A stretch of DNA of 64,000 nt from Gyrodactylus bullatarudis (GCA_012064415.1 SSNU01000005.1:121362-185361), one strand, 5' to 3'; shown: positions 26,521-39,748, counted from the first letter of the stretch. The notes: generated from the letters alone by a model not told the origin. Numbers and translations: made by a program.

Positions 26521-29500
26521 TGAAATTAAAAAAATATTTGGAAATTTTTTAAATTGCTAGTTTATATGAAGACAAAAAACTCGATTTCTGATACAGAAGC
26601 TTCCAAGAAAAAGATAAATTCCTGAATTCTATCAGTTAACATACCTCATACAATAAATATAATAAATGGTAATGTAAAGAGTCTGACTTCTTAATTCATA
26701 ATCAGAAGATACAAGATTAAATAGACATTAATTTTGAAATTTTTGTTGAATAAACTCTGGTGTGTCTAAAAAATATAATTATTATTAATCTATATAATAC
26801 AGTAAATATAAGTAAACTGAACTAAGAAAAGAAGAAGTATATACGAAAAAGTGATACAGGACAAGATATGTATGTTCTTTTTTCATGATGGTTAGACGTT
26901 AGAATTCTGGACAATAAATGTCTCGGAGATGTTCCCGTATTGATAAGGAAATTTATACGTCTTTTCTATACTTTTTTCAATACAATACAAAAAATACACT
27001 AATTGGCAGTTCTATTTCATATCGATATGAGGAATACAGAAGCTCATGTCAGCTAGCTAGGAGATTCGTCATACATACTACGTATAGTCTGCAAAATTAG
27101 TCAAAAGCATCATATCTTCAACACCACCCTCTCTGTATGTGTATAACTTGGCTTAGTTAGTTCTCAATTAATTTTTAACAGAATGTCAGCATTTATATAG
27201 TGGACCGGGAACTTTTTCAATGTACATTCTACATTTTTATCAAGATTAATTGTTATCCTCTCCCAAAGCTTGAAAGGGGAAGAGAGGTAGATTTGCATAA
27301 ATCCAATGTCTAAAGTGTTTTCTTAATTATTTTCCCATTCAGAAAGTAAAAAGAAGGTTCTAGGAGGGAGTAGTTTTGTCTATAAAAAACATCCGGAAAT
27401 TTATTCTCCCTGATTAAAGATAATTATGCAAAGTTGAGATAAAAACAAGATTATTACCTGATAATTGAATTTCTAATTTTCATGTTTCAAGTCAGATGAC
27501 TCTAGCAAGGGAATAGAGCAAGGAGCCTCTTTTTTTAAGGCAAATTTCGATGTTATCGTTTACTTGCCTTAAAGCTTGGGAGTATGTTTGACTCATTTTG
27601 TATCATTAGATTGAGAGGAAAAAACATGTATTAAAAAAGTAGGAGGTCCCACCCAACACGATACACTGTATACAATTGATTGGATTCGCTCTCTCTCTCT
27701 CTCTGTCTTTATAATTCATGGGTAAAAAAGTAATGGATAGGCACTTTGGAGAACCACAAAAAAGACAAAAATATCATGTAGAGATATGATACTTCCCTCT
27801 ATCCTGTTTAATTGATGTATAGGCCATAACGAAATGGGTAAGAACCACTCATTCGTAAAGTACCCAGCTTTTTATTCTTCATTTTATTGAACAAACAAAA
27901 AGGTGTTTTTTTAGACGAGGTATAAAAAGTGAGCAACAGATAGTTACCTGCATTTAATTCTACAGATTTTAATGAGAATTTGTATTAGAAAAAGAAGCGA
28001 GTCTGATCATTTCGACTATCGAGTTTTATTCTCAAACTACATGACCATTTCTAGAAGACTTGTACTGAAAAAAAGGGAGACGAAAGGAATAATTTCCTAT
28101 TTTTATGACTGATGCATTCATCTAAGGGACATATGGTACAGAAAAGAAGGTCCCAGTTGTTGAAAAGAGAATGAATGATTGAAAAATGTAACAAAGAGTC
28201 ACATGGAGAGAGAAACTTTGGATAGTATTATATTCTATTCTTTTCATCCAGTGTCTCTCTTATACATAGTGGAATTAATTATTCATCAGGTATAAATATT
28301 GCAGCATCATCGGATAACACTACTTGAAGTCAATTAAATTCACAATTTCATTTTATTTGAATTTTATGGTGACTGAATTAAATGAAGAAAATATTCAATG
28401 TAGATTTCATTTTTTATTTACTAAGTTTACTAAGGATAGAGCAGTTTATAAAAAAGTTTGCATTTTCACTTTCAAGGTTTGAGTTACTTTACTCAGAATA
28501 ATCTATATATTAATATGCAATGCATATTATGCCTAAAAAATTTGAAATTTTATCCCTTAAAGTACCACTGAGTTATTTCTATTATCAGATGTCATTTTAT
28601 AAATTCTTTATTGTTCATTAGATTTTTTAACGTTTTTTTGAAAACCTACCTCCCAGAAATTTCATCGAGTAATCATACTCGCAGAACTCAAATATGCAAT
28701 CGTTCGAATTCCATCTGCCAAAACTTTCAAAATACCCTGTTTTAGGATTTAAAATTGACCGAATTTTTGCTTGATAGCTCCCGAACTAAAGATAATTGCG
28801 TTAAAACAACATTAGAATCAACCAAAATTGACGACGTAAAAATTTTTGAAATTCAAAAAATGAATTTTTTCTTTCCTAACTACTCGAATAAAAATTTTGA
28901 TTTTTTTGTCAAGAAGTTTACCTTAAAGTAATACATCAAATTTCCAACGATTCTGGGGACTAGAAAAAAAGGAGACTCATAAAGAAATGTACCAAAAATT
29001 CAGACATCTCTGAAATCATTCCAATCATATTGAGACTGGTATTAAAAATTCATGGAAATGTTGAGTGATACATTAAAATATGTGGGGAGAATTAGCTTTA
29101 TCAATAAAAATGCATCAATTGAACGTTCTCCTATTTTCGCATACCACGTGAAGAGTGGAATTTCTATACATGTGTAAAGGAAATCAGGGAGACAGTTGTG
29201 GAATTAGGGTACTGATAGACGATAACTCTTTTTGAATAATTTATAAGAGTACAAGAGAGTCTTGAGAGTAGTGTTCTTTCTCCCCTATCAAGACGCATTT
29301 AGATGTTCTGCCTTTGAATAATTCCTAATTCACCAAAGAAATTCCCTCAATCTATCTTCCTTTTCATCGTTTTCAGGTTAGAATGGAAAATTACTAAATC
29401 TTTCAAATCAACCTCAAGCTTTTCAGATTTTGATAAAGATACCAGAATAAGTAGACTTGGGAAAATTCATGATTCTGTAGAATAAATTTCAATTTACAGG

Positions 29501-29599
29501 TATATTTTAAGAAATACGATAAATTTTGAAAATCTGTAAATGATTTGCAGTAAATAACTAGAATTTCTGAATAGTTCCAATCAAACTAGAAATAATATT
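26521..29599. other. Gene-free AT-rich stretch
   Basis: Nothing supportable beyond a (CT)8 microsatellite at 27689-27704. Confidence 0.5.
27689..27704. repeat. (CT)8 microsatellite
   Basis: Eight uninterrupted CT units in noncoding DNA. Confidence 0.85.
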
Positions 29600-30110
29600 G
29601 AGCTCTCCTCTTGTAAAAAAACAAAAATCTTCTTAGAGTCTTTATTTCAGATGGCCAATATTTTTCAGTTTTGAATTTGGCGCCTCAAAAATTTCAGTTA
29701 TTTTAACAAAAAAGAAACCAATAGAGGATCTACATATTAATAATTCTACTAATATCTCGATACTAACAAATTTCTTATCTCAAAGTAAAAAAATGGAAAA
29801 TTCGCGTGAATTTGAAATCAAGATTATGTCCTAAATTTTCGAAAAAAAATTTCCATCAACTAAATATTTTCAGAATAATGTAAAAAATACATAGTCTTCA
29901 TTAGAAATGGCCATTATTCTTTACATACTAAGTTTTGAATTTGGCGCCTTGAAAATTTCAGTTATTTAAACAAAAATAAGCCACTAGAGAATCTACATAT
30001 TCATGACTAAATTAGTTTCCCTGAAGTGCTAAAGTAGGTGAAAAAAAGAAAATTTCCCCTGTAATTAGGCAATAAATAAATTTTCAAAACTCATTCATAG
30101 CATGAAACCT
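29600..30110 (+). repeat. Diverged tandem duplication, unit about 260 bp
   Basis: ATGGCCAATATT at 29651 and GAATTTGGCGCCTCAAAAAT at 29673 recur as ATGGCCATTATT at 29907 and GAATTTGGCGCCTTGAAAAT at 29937. TTTCAGTTATTT and AGA(G/A)(G/A)ATCTACATATT follow in the same order in each copy. The offset of 256-264 bp with partial similarity between and after the marked blocks indicates two head-to-tail units. Confidence 0.75.
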
Positions 30111-33100
30111 TAGACATGAGAAAATATATTTTCATTATCTCTAAATGATATCTACTTGCGAACAGGTTAGGTTGCAGTTTGTACACAACAACATAAAGTG
30201 CCTTTAATGAAACATATCTATATATATTCCACTGTGTCTTTGCAGTTAGTTACTATAATTCAGTGTCTCATATTTTCCATATATTTCTCTGAATGCTTCT
30301 TCCTCTCAAACCTTACTAATAAATGGACATTTGTCCTAAACGACTAATTTACGAGAGGAGAGGAAAAAACTCTAACGTCCTTCTACATACCAATCTTACC
30401 TAATGTAGCATAGACAATTAATATAGAGATTATTGCAAAACGAAACATTGTTATTCTACAGACACAAGAGCTCATAATTCACAAGGTTATTTTGAATTGT
30501 TTCGCCTAAAAAGACAATTTATTGTTTCTTCGATGATGAGATGAAATGTCTACATTTCCGAGGTTAAATCTGAGAAATACACTAGATTTATATCTCTGCG
30601 ATGGGAAGATTTGAAAGTTGATAATAAAAAACTTTCTTTCTGAGTGGTTTCTATTTGAAACTAAAAAATGAATTAACGAGATATATTTTAAATAGCGAAT
30701 TCAACATTCAAGGATGAGTTCTGGACCATCACTATTCATTTTTCTCTTCATATTTGCTTTTTTTCAGCTCAAACCATAAACTCTAAACTAAGGCTCTCAT
30801 AGATTGCAAGTCATTTTTGCAATCATTTCAATCACTTTTATAATATATTACTTCAGAATCTAGACAATTTTCAGATGAATTTCATTCTCTAACTTCGAAA
30901 GATATTCAATGTGTCCAAATTCCTTGAAACCTTGTTGTTTTCTATCACTTCCATTCTCCTTAATTTAGAATCCATGCGATGATTTACTTTCAAGATTACT
31001 TTGAATTATAATTTTAACATGCAGAATACTTTGTATTCAAGTTATATTCCAATGTATTCTCTCATAAGAACTCATAATAATCAAACCCTCACAGACTCAG
31101 AGTTAGCATAGAACGAGTCAGTTTCCTATTGATCTTCCCATCTACTAATAAGTAGATGAAATAAATTTTAAAAATATTCTTATTATTTATTATTATTTAT
31201 TTTATCAAAGTTTAGATATCTCATTGAGACTTGCTTGGCATGAATTATGTGATATTGTTTAGACCTACCTAAAAACTGAGAATTTCCAAATTTGAATAAT
31301 TGCCTCATGTTGAGGGAATCTCACGAAATGATTGCTTGGCTAGTATCGAATTCTCTAATACGACTAATTTTCTTGTTACAATTAAGTAGGCTGAACTCTT
31401 TGAAAAATGATGATTGATATTTTTTTATTCTGAGATAATGAGGGAGAAAGGAATAAATGAGGTTTTCCTCTGGTTGAATTTCTTCACCATGTTTTTATCG
31501 CTATACATATTATAATGTGGAAAAAAACATGTACAACTTTCGATGACAGTTGTACGACATGTATTTCTCGTGTAGCTGTCGTCATATCTCTTCTTTAGTC
31601 ATTCAAGAGGAAAGACTTGAGAAAAGGGTTTGTTGCCATCGTAGAGTAATTATTGTTTCTTGTACATCATCATATTCTGGCACTCACTTTCATTCGTTAT
31701 TGGAAAAGAGAAATTTTGCATAACTCTCTCTCCTCTTTATAGTTCTTAATAGGTTTTGGTCAAACTATAGTATTAGTAACTTGATAGTAAGGTTAGAGCA
31801 CTGTTTATCTTCAAAAGGATTTTTATATTGGCAAAAGTGTGTTTAATTCTTATAGAAACGATAATTTAAAAGGCTCAAATATTTTTGTATTCAGAGTTAG
31901 ATTAAAAAGATAGAGATATTCGTAAAATAAGAAATGGAATTCCCGTTACACGAAATTTAATTATCACGTACAAAGTTCAAATCTCAAATTTTAGAATTAG
32001 CTTTGTGAAAATTTCTTAGATTTAAGTATTTCAAGTTAAGATTATAGCATGAATAAAATGCTCAGATCTTTTACAAGTTACATTACCAATTGCAAAGTTA
32101 ATGATTAAAATTTAATAGTTTTTTGAAAAGCGAGGTAGATTTTCTTGATAATTCTTTGATGAACTTTGCTTTTCGAAAGGTTATAATAAGAGATGTGCTT
32201 ATTTTATCCAGCTACTCCCTCTGTTCTGAGAACCAGTTGAAAAAATAAGTTTGTTCATTACAGGGTCCAAAGTCATAAGGTCTTATTATTTTGATGATAT
32301 GGTATTAAAATAGTATAACAGCAGGGTATTTCATTCATATTACTGATCATAATCCACATTTTTTATATGTATAGGTATAGAGGTTTTTTATATTGAATAA
32401 CAATTCGCTAAGCTAAAAAAACCAATAATTTTGAAGTGATCACGATTTTGAGTTTAATTTCAACACAAATTGATTTTTCATTATTTTAATTAGATTACTT
32501 GTAAGTATAGTTCATATAAGATTGTTTTTGGTAAATTATCGATAGAGAATTAAAATAGAATACCATGAAATCGAAAAATATTATTTTTTGATGTTCTAGT
32601 TATAATTTTAATCAGAATTTCGTAAAATATCACAACATTTTTTTCTAATTTGTTCTGATTGAGAGACGCTTAAAATTTTGTCTACAAATCTACAATCCCT
32701 ATTCTATACCAGCAAAATTTTGAAGTTTTTCTTATTTCTAATAGGAAATTTTTTTTCACACCTCGATTAAGAAGTTTAGAAAACAAAATATCAGTAACTT
32801 TTATAGATCAAGACTGGATGAACACAAATTTGAATGAAATCTAAAAATTCAATTGAGATAGGGAAATTTTGGGATCATTCTAAATGCAGAATCCATCTCT
32901 TATCTTCTTCTATTAGACTTGTTTATGTTATGAAAATGAACTTTTCTACAAATTTGAAGAAAAAAAACTGATATCAAGATGTATAATGATGGAATTTCCG
33001 CAAAATGTCACTTGTCAGTATCTCCAACAAGAGGAAGAAAGATAAATGCAAGATTAATTAAGGGTAAAATATAATCATTGAACTAGGCAAATCTTTTTAA

Positions 33101-33668
33101 ACTTTTCCCAACAACAACAAAAAAGTAAGCAACATCAAGAGAAGGGAAATCGGCAGTATTGGTGGTGAGGCAAACATCAAATCCTCCCCTTATTCTACTT
33201 GTTGCTTCAACAAAATGAGACAACTCAAAGAATAAAAGAATTTTGATTATTTGGGAGATTTCTTTTGACACATTGGTTCACATTTTTATTTCTGACTTTT
33301 GAACAGCAAGAGAAAACTTTTGAATTTTTACACACCGGCAGAAACGAGAGAAGTGTACACTTTTGATCAAATTCAATTGTTTTTTGTTTTAACAAATTGA
33401 ATTAACTAGATAGAAAATTTCTGTACTTTTATATAATTTTGTATTTTTTTGGTAGAATTGGTTACGTACAAGAGAGCCTTTGTAATGGAAAATTAGATTA
33501 TACGCTTGAAGGAATGATTTGAAGGTGAACTCCAAAATTTTCATTTATATTGGCCACTTTCTTGGTCTAATCAAAGTTGTTTAATTATTCAAAAAATTAT
33601 TATTTTTTAATTTTGGCGCGTTAGAATTCGGATTAATAATAAAATGTTGAGTAATAGGAGACGACAGG
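30111..33668. other. Gene-free stretch with one dispersed-repeat copy
   Basis: The only recognisable element is 31861-32050, which aligns with 3211-3405 (shared TTTAAAAGGCTC, AGATTAAAAAGAT and AAATAAGAAAT blocks). No gene is supported. Confidence 0.5.
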
Positions 33669-33735
33669 AGGATCTGGCCTAGTGGTTAGATTCGTTACAA
33701 TGCTTAAGATCAGGGTCCGAATCCTGGCTATGGTG
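33669..33735 (+). repeat. tRNA-like sequence, probable SINE head or tRNA pseudogene
   Basis: An A-box-like TGGCCTAGTGGTTAG (33676) and a B-box-like GGTCCGAATCC (33715) sit at the internal pol III promoter spacing of a tRNA. The D-arm and T-arm sequences look tRNA-like. However, the bases that should form the acceptor stem do not pair, and the T stem has a mismatch. A functional tRNA is therefore unlikely. A tRNA-derived SINE head or a decayed tRNA gene explains it better. No oligo-T terminator follows closely. Confidence 0.5.
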
Positions 33736-34980
33736 CATTGACGAATTCTAATGAGAACGAAACGCGTTGAATATTATTTGACTGTCTTATGGAATTGACA
33801 CTTGCTTATCAGAATCCTATCATCGAGGTGTGAGAACACAATATCTATCAGGTTAGTTTCATATGGATTAAACTTAAATGAATTTTATTTCTTTGGAAAT
33901 TTGGACACTTATAAACCTACTTTATAGTAGCTACACATTATTTTTCTGAACTTAAAAAGGTCGGAGAGGAGAGTAGGGTTCTTCAGATAATTCAGATTCG
34001 GATCCGTCTGAAAAAATCCGAAAAGGTACCGAAAATAAAATTATTAAGACAAGTATTAATTTTTGATAATCTTGTGAAAGGTACATTTTTTTCAAAAATT
34101 ATTCATATTAAAATTCAAGAGCTTATAAAATTTCTTCGCAAGAACCATCGCTTATTGGACCTATCTATCGTTCTTCAAGCTTTGATAATAATAGATCAAG
34201 GATTAATGATATCAATCTACCAGGGAGATAGCTTGCTAAGACATTATAAAATTTAACTCTAGAGAATAATTGTTATTTCATTACTGATATGTAGGATTTC
34301 TATACAATAAAAGAAATCAAAACTTATTTCATAGTTATCTTTTTGTTTATATCAGAAGTTAAATTGTGGCGATTCGGAAATTTTCGGAATATTTCTGAAT
34401 CTGAAGAACTGTGACCACGCTAAGCTAGTAGGTTGAGAATAATGTCATCACATTCGAGTTCTTAGAGAAGAAAAATGAGAAAAATCAACAAACTAAAAAT
34501 TGAATTCTATGAGTTAACTAGGCATTCAATTTTAGTCATCATCCTGTAAAATAAATTCTTATGGGAAGAAATGTCTGAAGCCAGCATGTTGTCACACAAC
34601 CAGAGGATTAAATGAGCTTGATTTGGCTAAAAAGAATAGGCCCGTTATAATCTTGTGTAGAAATGTCACTGTGAATTAATTAATTTGCAAGTTTTTACAC
34701 TCCATTTATTTCTAAAAACTCGAGTTGATTGATCGTGAAATATGTAGGCATAGATGATGGTTGAATTTACGTTCTCTGCATGATTCTTACGTTTCTTTTT
34801 CATCAAATAAAAATTTACGCTTCATAAAATTTGCCTGTTTTATTCCACCATCTTGGCCAGTGTTGGGGCTCATTCAAGTAAAACTAATGACATTTCTATT
34901 CATAAAATTACTCGGATTCATCAAATTTGAATTTATAAAGATATTTTTTCAATGATCGAATAATTAATTAACCCATTTGC
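33736..34980. other. Gene-free stretch
   Basis: AT-rich. No supportable feature. It could be intron or upstream DNA if the exon-like segment at 34981 is real. Confidence 0.4.
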
Positions 34981-35247
34981 AGCTCCACCCAAAAAGCTGA
35001 AACAAAAGTTGGTGAACCAATTTATGAAACAAATGAACAAGTAGTTGAAACTACGTCTCTAGGTTATCAATTGTCATGTCATCCCCAGAAACAGTTACAG
35101 TTGATGAAAATGCACACTGAGATAAGTCAACAAGTAACTATCAGTTTCAAGCCAATCAATGAAAAGCCTGCAATTAGAAAAACAGGAACGAAAAGGAAAA
35201 GATGCAGTGGGCAGTTACAAATAGGCTCTTTCCTTACCAAACGATAA
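34981..35247 (+). CDS. Exon-like open segment of unknown function (candidate last or internal exon)
   Basis: Frame 1 stays open for 88 codons and ends with TAA at 35245-35247. It is preceded by a plausible acceptor (ACCCATTTGCAG just before 34983). The translation is polar and well mixed, unlike the Phe/Ile/Lys-rich chance frames nearby. It includes ETKVGEPIYETNEQ, QLQLMKMHTEISQQ and a basic stretch RKTGTKRKRC near the C-terminus that could be a nuclear localisation signal. A second splice-like block (TTATAATTTCAG / TTCCTACC .. AAAAAG / GTGAGC) lies at 35260-35295, and AATAAA is at about 35386. I recognise no family and no upstream exon. It could be a host exon, a decayed gene piece or a transposon-derived fragment. 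Confidence 0.35.
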   Translation, partial: SSTQKAETKVGEPIYETNEQVVETTSLGYQLSCHPQKQLQLMKMHTEISQQVTISFKPINEKPAIRKTGTKRKRCSGQLQIGSFLTKR

Positions 35248-35395
35248 TTATAATTTCAGTTCCTACCTCTCCTCGTCAACATCAACTCAAAAAGGTGAGC
35301 CTGATCAACCAATCAAAGGATTCCAAAAATGTACTAATTTTCTGTATAAATATCCAGCCGGTGAAAGAGACTGACGAGATCCGATGAAATAAAAG

Positions 35396-37364
35396 CTTTA
35401 TAACTACATATTCACTAGTCTTCTAATCCTCTTAATGAATTCCTCATTGACTAGTTCGAAAAATGTATTCGAAGAAGCCCGGCAATACTTCCTTCTGAAT
35501 TAATTAACCATTTGTTGAAATTTAACTTGGATCGAATCTACATTTTCGCAAGTTTCTTCGGGAGTTATCTAAAATGACCGGCTAATTTATAATTCATAGG
35601 TGCAATATTTGTAGACGGGATTTCTTTATTTTACAACTTGATTCAAAATTTTCCCGAATAAAAGTCTAACAAAAGATCTATCTTACTTTAACAAAACACG
35701 CATAAATATAACAAGTATGACATCTAGAAATTTGTTCAAATGTTCATTTGAGTAGAAAGAAATGACCAGCCATGATGAAGGGAATAAAAACTAATCTAAA
35801 AAAAGATTCTAGTTCCTCTGATAGATATCTGATCTTCTGAAATTCGATTTATTCATTCTGGAAAATGCGTAGAAGAGTAGAAATCAAATACTTGTACGAA
35901 ATTAGTTTTTATTATCCCAATAAAATTCCAAAAAACTGAGTACTGTATGCCTAGTTATGTCAGTTTACCTGAGTATTGATATTTTATACTGCTGGAGATG
36001 AGTTAAAAAGGGATTTTTTATTGGAATTGGGGTACGTAGCTCGAGCATTTTAGTAAAAGATTCCATGGAGAAATATTAGGAAAGATAATTTGATTCAAAA
36101 TAAAAATAAAAATATTTTTATTTCTTTTACACTAAACTATGTAAACTTAAGTATTAATTCGATGATTGAAAAATTAGTTACTCAAGAAATTACATTTTTT
36201 CTGATTTCTCTCAGATATTTTAAAATCCAGGTAAATTAAATTTCAGAAATATTTCTCTTGAAATATTGACATAAAGAATGCTAAATTTTAGATTTTACTT
36301 CATAATTTTGGAATATTTTCTATTAGAATAAATAAAATATGATAATTAACAATAAAGACTCTTTAGATTGTCGTATAGTATTTTAAAATCTAGTAAATTA
36401 TATTCCCTTCAGAGAAATTGTGTTAATGACGTTTGGTCATAAAAAACAACTAACAAAAACAGGGCAGTAAATGTTTCCAGATGAACTTGTCAAATATTTT
36501 TATGCAAATAACTGTGTTAATAAAACAGAGTGAGAAATAAATACTTTTTTTCTCGCCTCAGTAACAGGACATAAAAGATAATTGCTAGGAAAATGTTCCC
36601 TACCGAATACTCTTTGGTATTGTAAATAAAATAGGTCACATCAATCTACATTTTCGAGCATCTCATTGAAAAGAGTGTGTAAAATAAAAATACTTGCCGA
36701 TGGGTATTAATCAAATCATACTTGTATTTGATTCAGAGAAATAGTGTCTATTTTATTGATAAGGTTATAATGTAATGAAAAATTTTATTTTTCCACTGAA
36801 CTCACCACTTTTATGATCAGTTAGACGGCAATCGATTTCGTTGTTAAAATCATCCATGGAATCTTTGCATTGATTGCCGACCTCTTTGATTCTCTTATAG
36901 ATGAAGGGAATATTTTCAATTGTAACTATCTATTTAAGAAATAAATATATATTTCATTAAACTACTTTCAAGTAAAATCAATATCAATAAATAATATAAG
37001 GACTAGGGTAATACAAAATTTTATTTTCTTTCTTAAGGCTGGAAAAATTTGAAAAATTCGGCCTACTCTAATATGGGCTGATAAATTTTTGAAAAAGTTA
37101 ATTTTTTAAAAGTGGTGTATTTTAGGAATGGCTATATTTTGCTACGTATGAAATATAATTTTGCTAAAAATCACTATTTTTGAGAATAAAAATGCCATTT
37201 TAATAAAATCATTGCAATTTTCTGACCAGCCAAATAATAAGTTTTTAATAACCAATAGAAAATTAACACCTAAAATTAACTTATATATATAGTTGTCAAG
37301 AATTTAGAAAAGACTTCAATTTAAAGGTCTATTTCTTATTATGACAGAAATATTCATTTAAATT
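35396..37364. other. Gene-free stretch
   Basis: AT-rich. No supportable feature. Confidence 0.5.
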
Positions 37365-37475
37365 TTCAAATACGTTCGAAAATCCACATCAAACCATTGT
37401 TGGAAATGTAGAAATAGAGAATATATTAACACCAACTATACATTTCTCAAAGGTTCATCAGTGGTGTCTATCACC
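37365..37475. repeat. Copy of the repeat arm found at 52.1 kb
   Basis: GAGAATATATTAA, TATACATTTCTCAAAGG and TCATCAGTGGTGTC occur in the same order as GAGAATATATTAA, TGTACATTTCTAAAAGG and TCATCAGTAGTGTC at 52,105-52,160. A related piece is also at 53,101-53,138. This is a single-arm or decayed member of that family. Confidence 0.6.
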
Positions 37476-37503
37476 TAGAACAAGATAAGCTTATTTGTTA
37501 TTA

Positions 37504-38174
37504 GGGTTAATTCCAAAAATTCCCCCAAAGGAAAATTTTTTCCAATAATCACGACAAAAATTGAACTCGATGAAAATTTCAACGCTTCCTCAAATCAATT
37601 ATTCTTAATTCAAAATATCCCTCTTTACCAGATTTATTGTCTGATAAATTCTTTGAACGGTTAAACTTCTACTCAAAGATTGAAAGTGAACTTTCTCCTT
37701 ACATAGAACCTTGGAAAAAAAACTTAGCCAATCTTCGCCATCTCTGAAGAGAATTAATTTTATGTTTTTCAAAATAGTGAAATAAGAAGAGTTATTAATT
37801 TCAATGAAGTCCAATGTTCTTGAAGTTATGAAAAAACTAATGAATATTCCTGTAAAAATCTGAGTGCCATGGCTAATAAGTTAGAAGTTTCCCTTGAAAA
37901 TTATGTTCCAAATAAATACAAAGTAATCTCCTTGAAAGCAGTTTACTCGGAGATTATCATGATCTGTGACGCCGAAAATCTGGAGGAGTCGGAACTTGAA
38001 GGTTACTCGATAAATAAAAAACTTGGGTGACCATGCACAAGCCGTAAAAAATCAAGAGCTAGAAAAAAAAGTTTAATGAAATTTAGCGTTGAATAAAATT
38101 ATTTTTAAAAAGTTTCTATTGAAAAAAGTGATTATTGGAAAAAGATTTCTTGGGATGATTTTTGGAATTAACCC
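37504..38174. mobile_element. Foldback-type element with 9-bp target duplication, family member 2
   Basis: The ends read GGGTTAATTCCAAAAA and its complement, extending inward through TCCAATAATCAC for about 45 bp with few changes. The flanks are TTGTTATTA (37495-37503) and TTGTTATGA (38175-38183), a 9-bp direct repeat with one mismatch. The termini match the 18671-19096 element (GGGTCAATTCC). The element is 671 bp with no transposase; the 69-codon minus-strand open frame inside it has no recognisable domain. Confidence 0.8.
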
Positions 38175-38183
38175 TTGTTATGA

Positions 38184-39529
38184 TTAGAGCACCACTTTTG
38201 CCTCTGAATGCGACTTTTTGCCACTAATTTTGAAATAATTCGATTATTTTGAGTGAATTTTGTCAAAGAATAACTAAGAAACTTTTTTAGAGCATTCTGG
38301 TTTGTTCACGCCTATTACCTCATGTATGATGTCATTGGTCAATATATCTCGTTTGTACCTTAAATATGCATATATCCATATATTAAATTAATGTATCTCT
38401 TTCATTGGCTCACATTCATTGGTTTAGTATTGATTTCCTAAGATAATAAAACGAGCTCATGTATGACTATTCGAAAGATAGCATGGTTGATTTAATATTA
38501 CAAATGAGTAGTCTGTTTAATATGTAATAGAATATCAGCCCAATCTGTACCACTTTTTTCAGAGTTTTAGTGTTTGCCACTCTCTTTTAGTTAAATTTGA
38601 CACTTTTCTGGTGGTCTAGTTATCATAAATATTGGCCTCTTGTAGATTAGTCAAAAAACTCAAGCCCTAATAGAATATATATAGCTTTGATTTGATGGTA
38701 GTTCCTCACAAGCAATCAAGGCCAAAGCTACAAAGATGGTTCAACAAACTGCAGGAAGTTGCGAATAAGGAACAAATATGACGTTGAAGATTCTAGACCC
38801 TAGCCAAATAGTCTCTTGATTGTTGTCACCACTCACAAAGATCCAAAAATGGTTTATACCAGATGGAAACCAAAGTTGGAGTAGTCGAAGGCTTATTTTT
38901 AGGAGGGCAGTTCAGTATTCTCAAAGGGAATTTTATATCAGTGACAAATGTCCCACAAGAAAATCTATCAAAAAGATCTTTATTTTTTGTATCATCAGAA
39001 TCATTCTGAGGATAAATAAATAAAAAGTGGTCGAATTAATATGTGAGACACTTCTTATACTTTTGATTCACGACTTATTTTATATATCTTTCAAATCAAG
39101 ACCATTCGATTCATAGAAAAAATTCACTATCAAATGATACCTATATGAAATTGTTACCTATCATAACTTTTCTAGTAAAGGTAAAAATACTATGTTTCAT
39201 TGAAATTGAAAACGAAAAAAATATTTGAAGCACTTTTTATTAGCATAAGAATACTGCTCAAAGATTTCGAAAATTGAATATTCTAGATCATTTTCATAAA
39301 ATTCTTACAAATTACGTATTTTAATTTTTTACATTTGAGTTCATCAGTATTTTGAAGCTGTTTTTCGTATGATCTAACGTGATGTGACACAAAAAAATTC
39401 CCATTAGTTCATATTTAATGGTCAAGCGGTATCAATTGAAATTTCCTGATGATTTTCTGAGTTCAATTTTCTATCAACAATAGCTAACTTTAAAGTTCCT
39501 GAGAAAAATATTTCTGCTTATACCATAAC
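38184..39529. other. Mostly featureless; possible decayed coding DNA at 38,690-39,010
   Basis: The segment 38,690-39,010 is richer in G+C than its surroundings. In broken plus-strand frames it gives protein-like text such as VPHKQSRPKLQRWFNKLQ and TTHKDPKMVYTRWKPK. I could not identify the family. It may be an old transposon or pseudogene. The rest is AT-rich and unremarkable. Confidence 0.3.
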
Positions 39530-39748
39530 TTAAGCTACACCATGTTCAGGGTTCAGTATTTTCTTAAGATCCTTCCCATCTGAGCACCAATGGCAGCTTA
39601 AGCCATCAGGTTCATCCATATCAAACTTTTCCTCGTCAGAAATTATGATTTCATCCCAAAAGTCTCTTTGACATAATTTCTCCTTGATCCATTCAGATCG
39701 AATATTCATATGGTATTCTGAAAGTTTTGGGTATTTTTCAGACTTCAT
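39530..39748 (-). pseudogene. Tc1/mariner transposase fragment
   Basis: The 72-codon frame contains FWDEIIISDEEKFDMDEPDG followed by LSCHW. This corresponds to the region around the first catalytic Asp of Tc1/mariner transposases, where the family pattern is roughly W..VIFSDEKKFNLDGPDG..YYW. The preceding EWIKEKLCQRDF matches the usual position of the helix before it. The N-terminal DNA-binding domain and the second and third acidic residues are not found alongside, so this is a relic. It sits downstream of the last receptor exon found on the same strand. Confidence 0.75.

Noticed and set aside
33669..33735. Functional tRNA gene
   Set aside because: A and B boxes are good, but the acceptor stem does not pair and the T stem has a mismatch. 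Kept only as a tRNA-like repeat.
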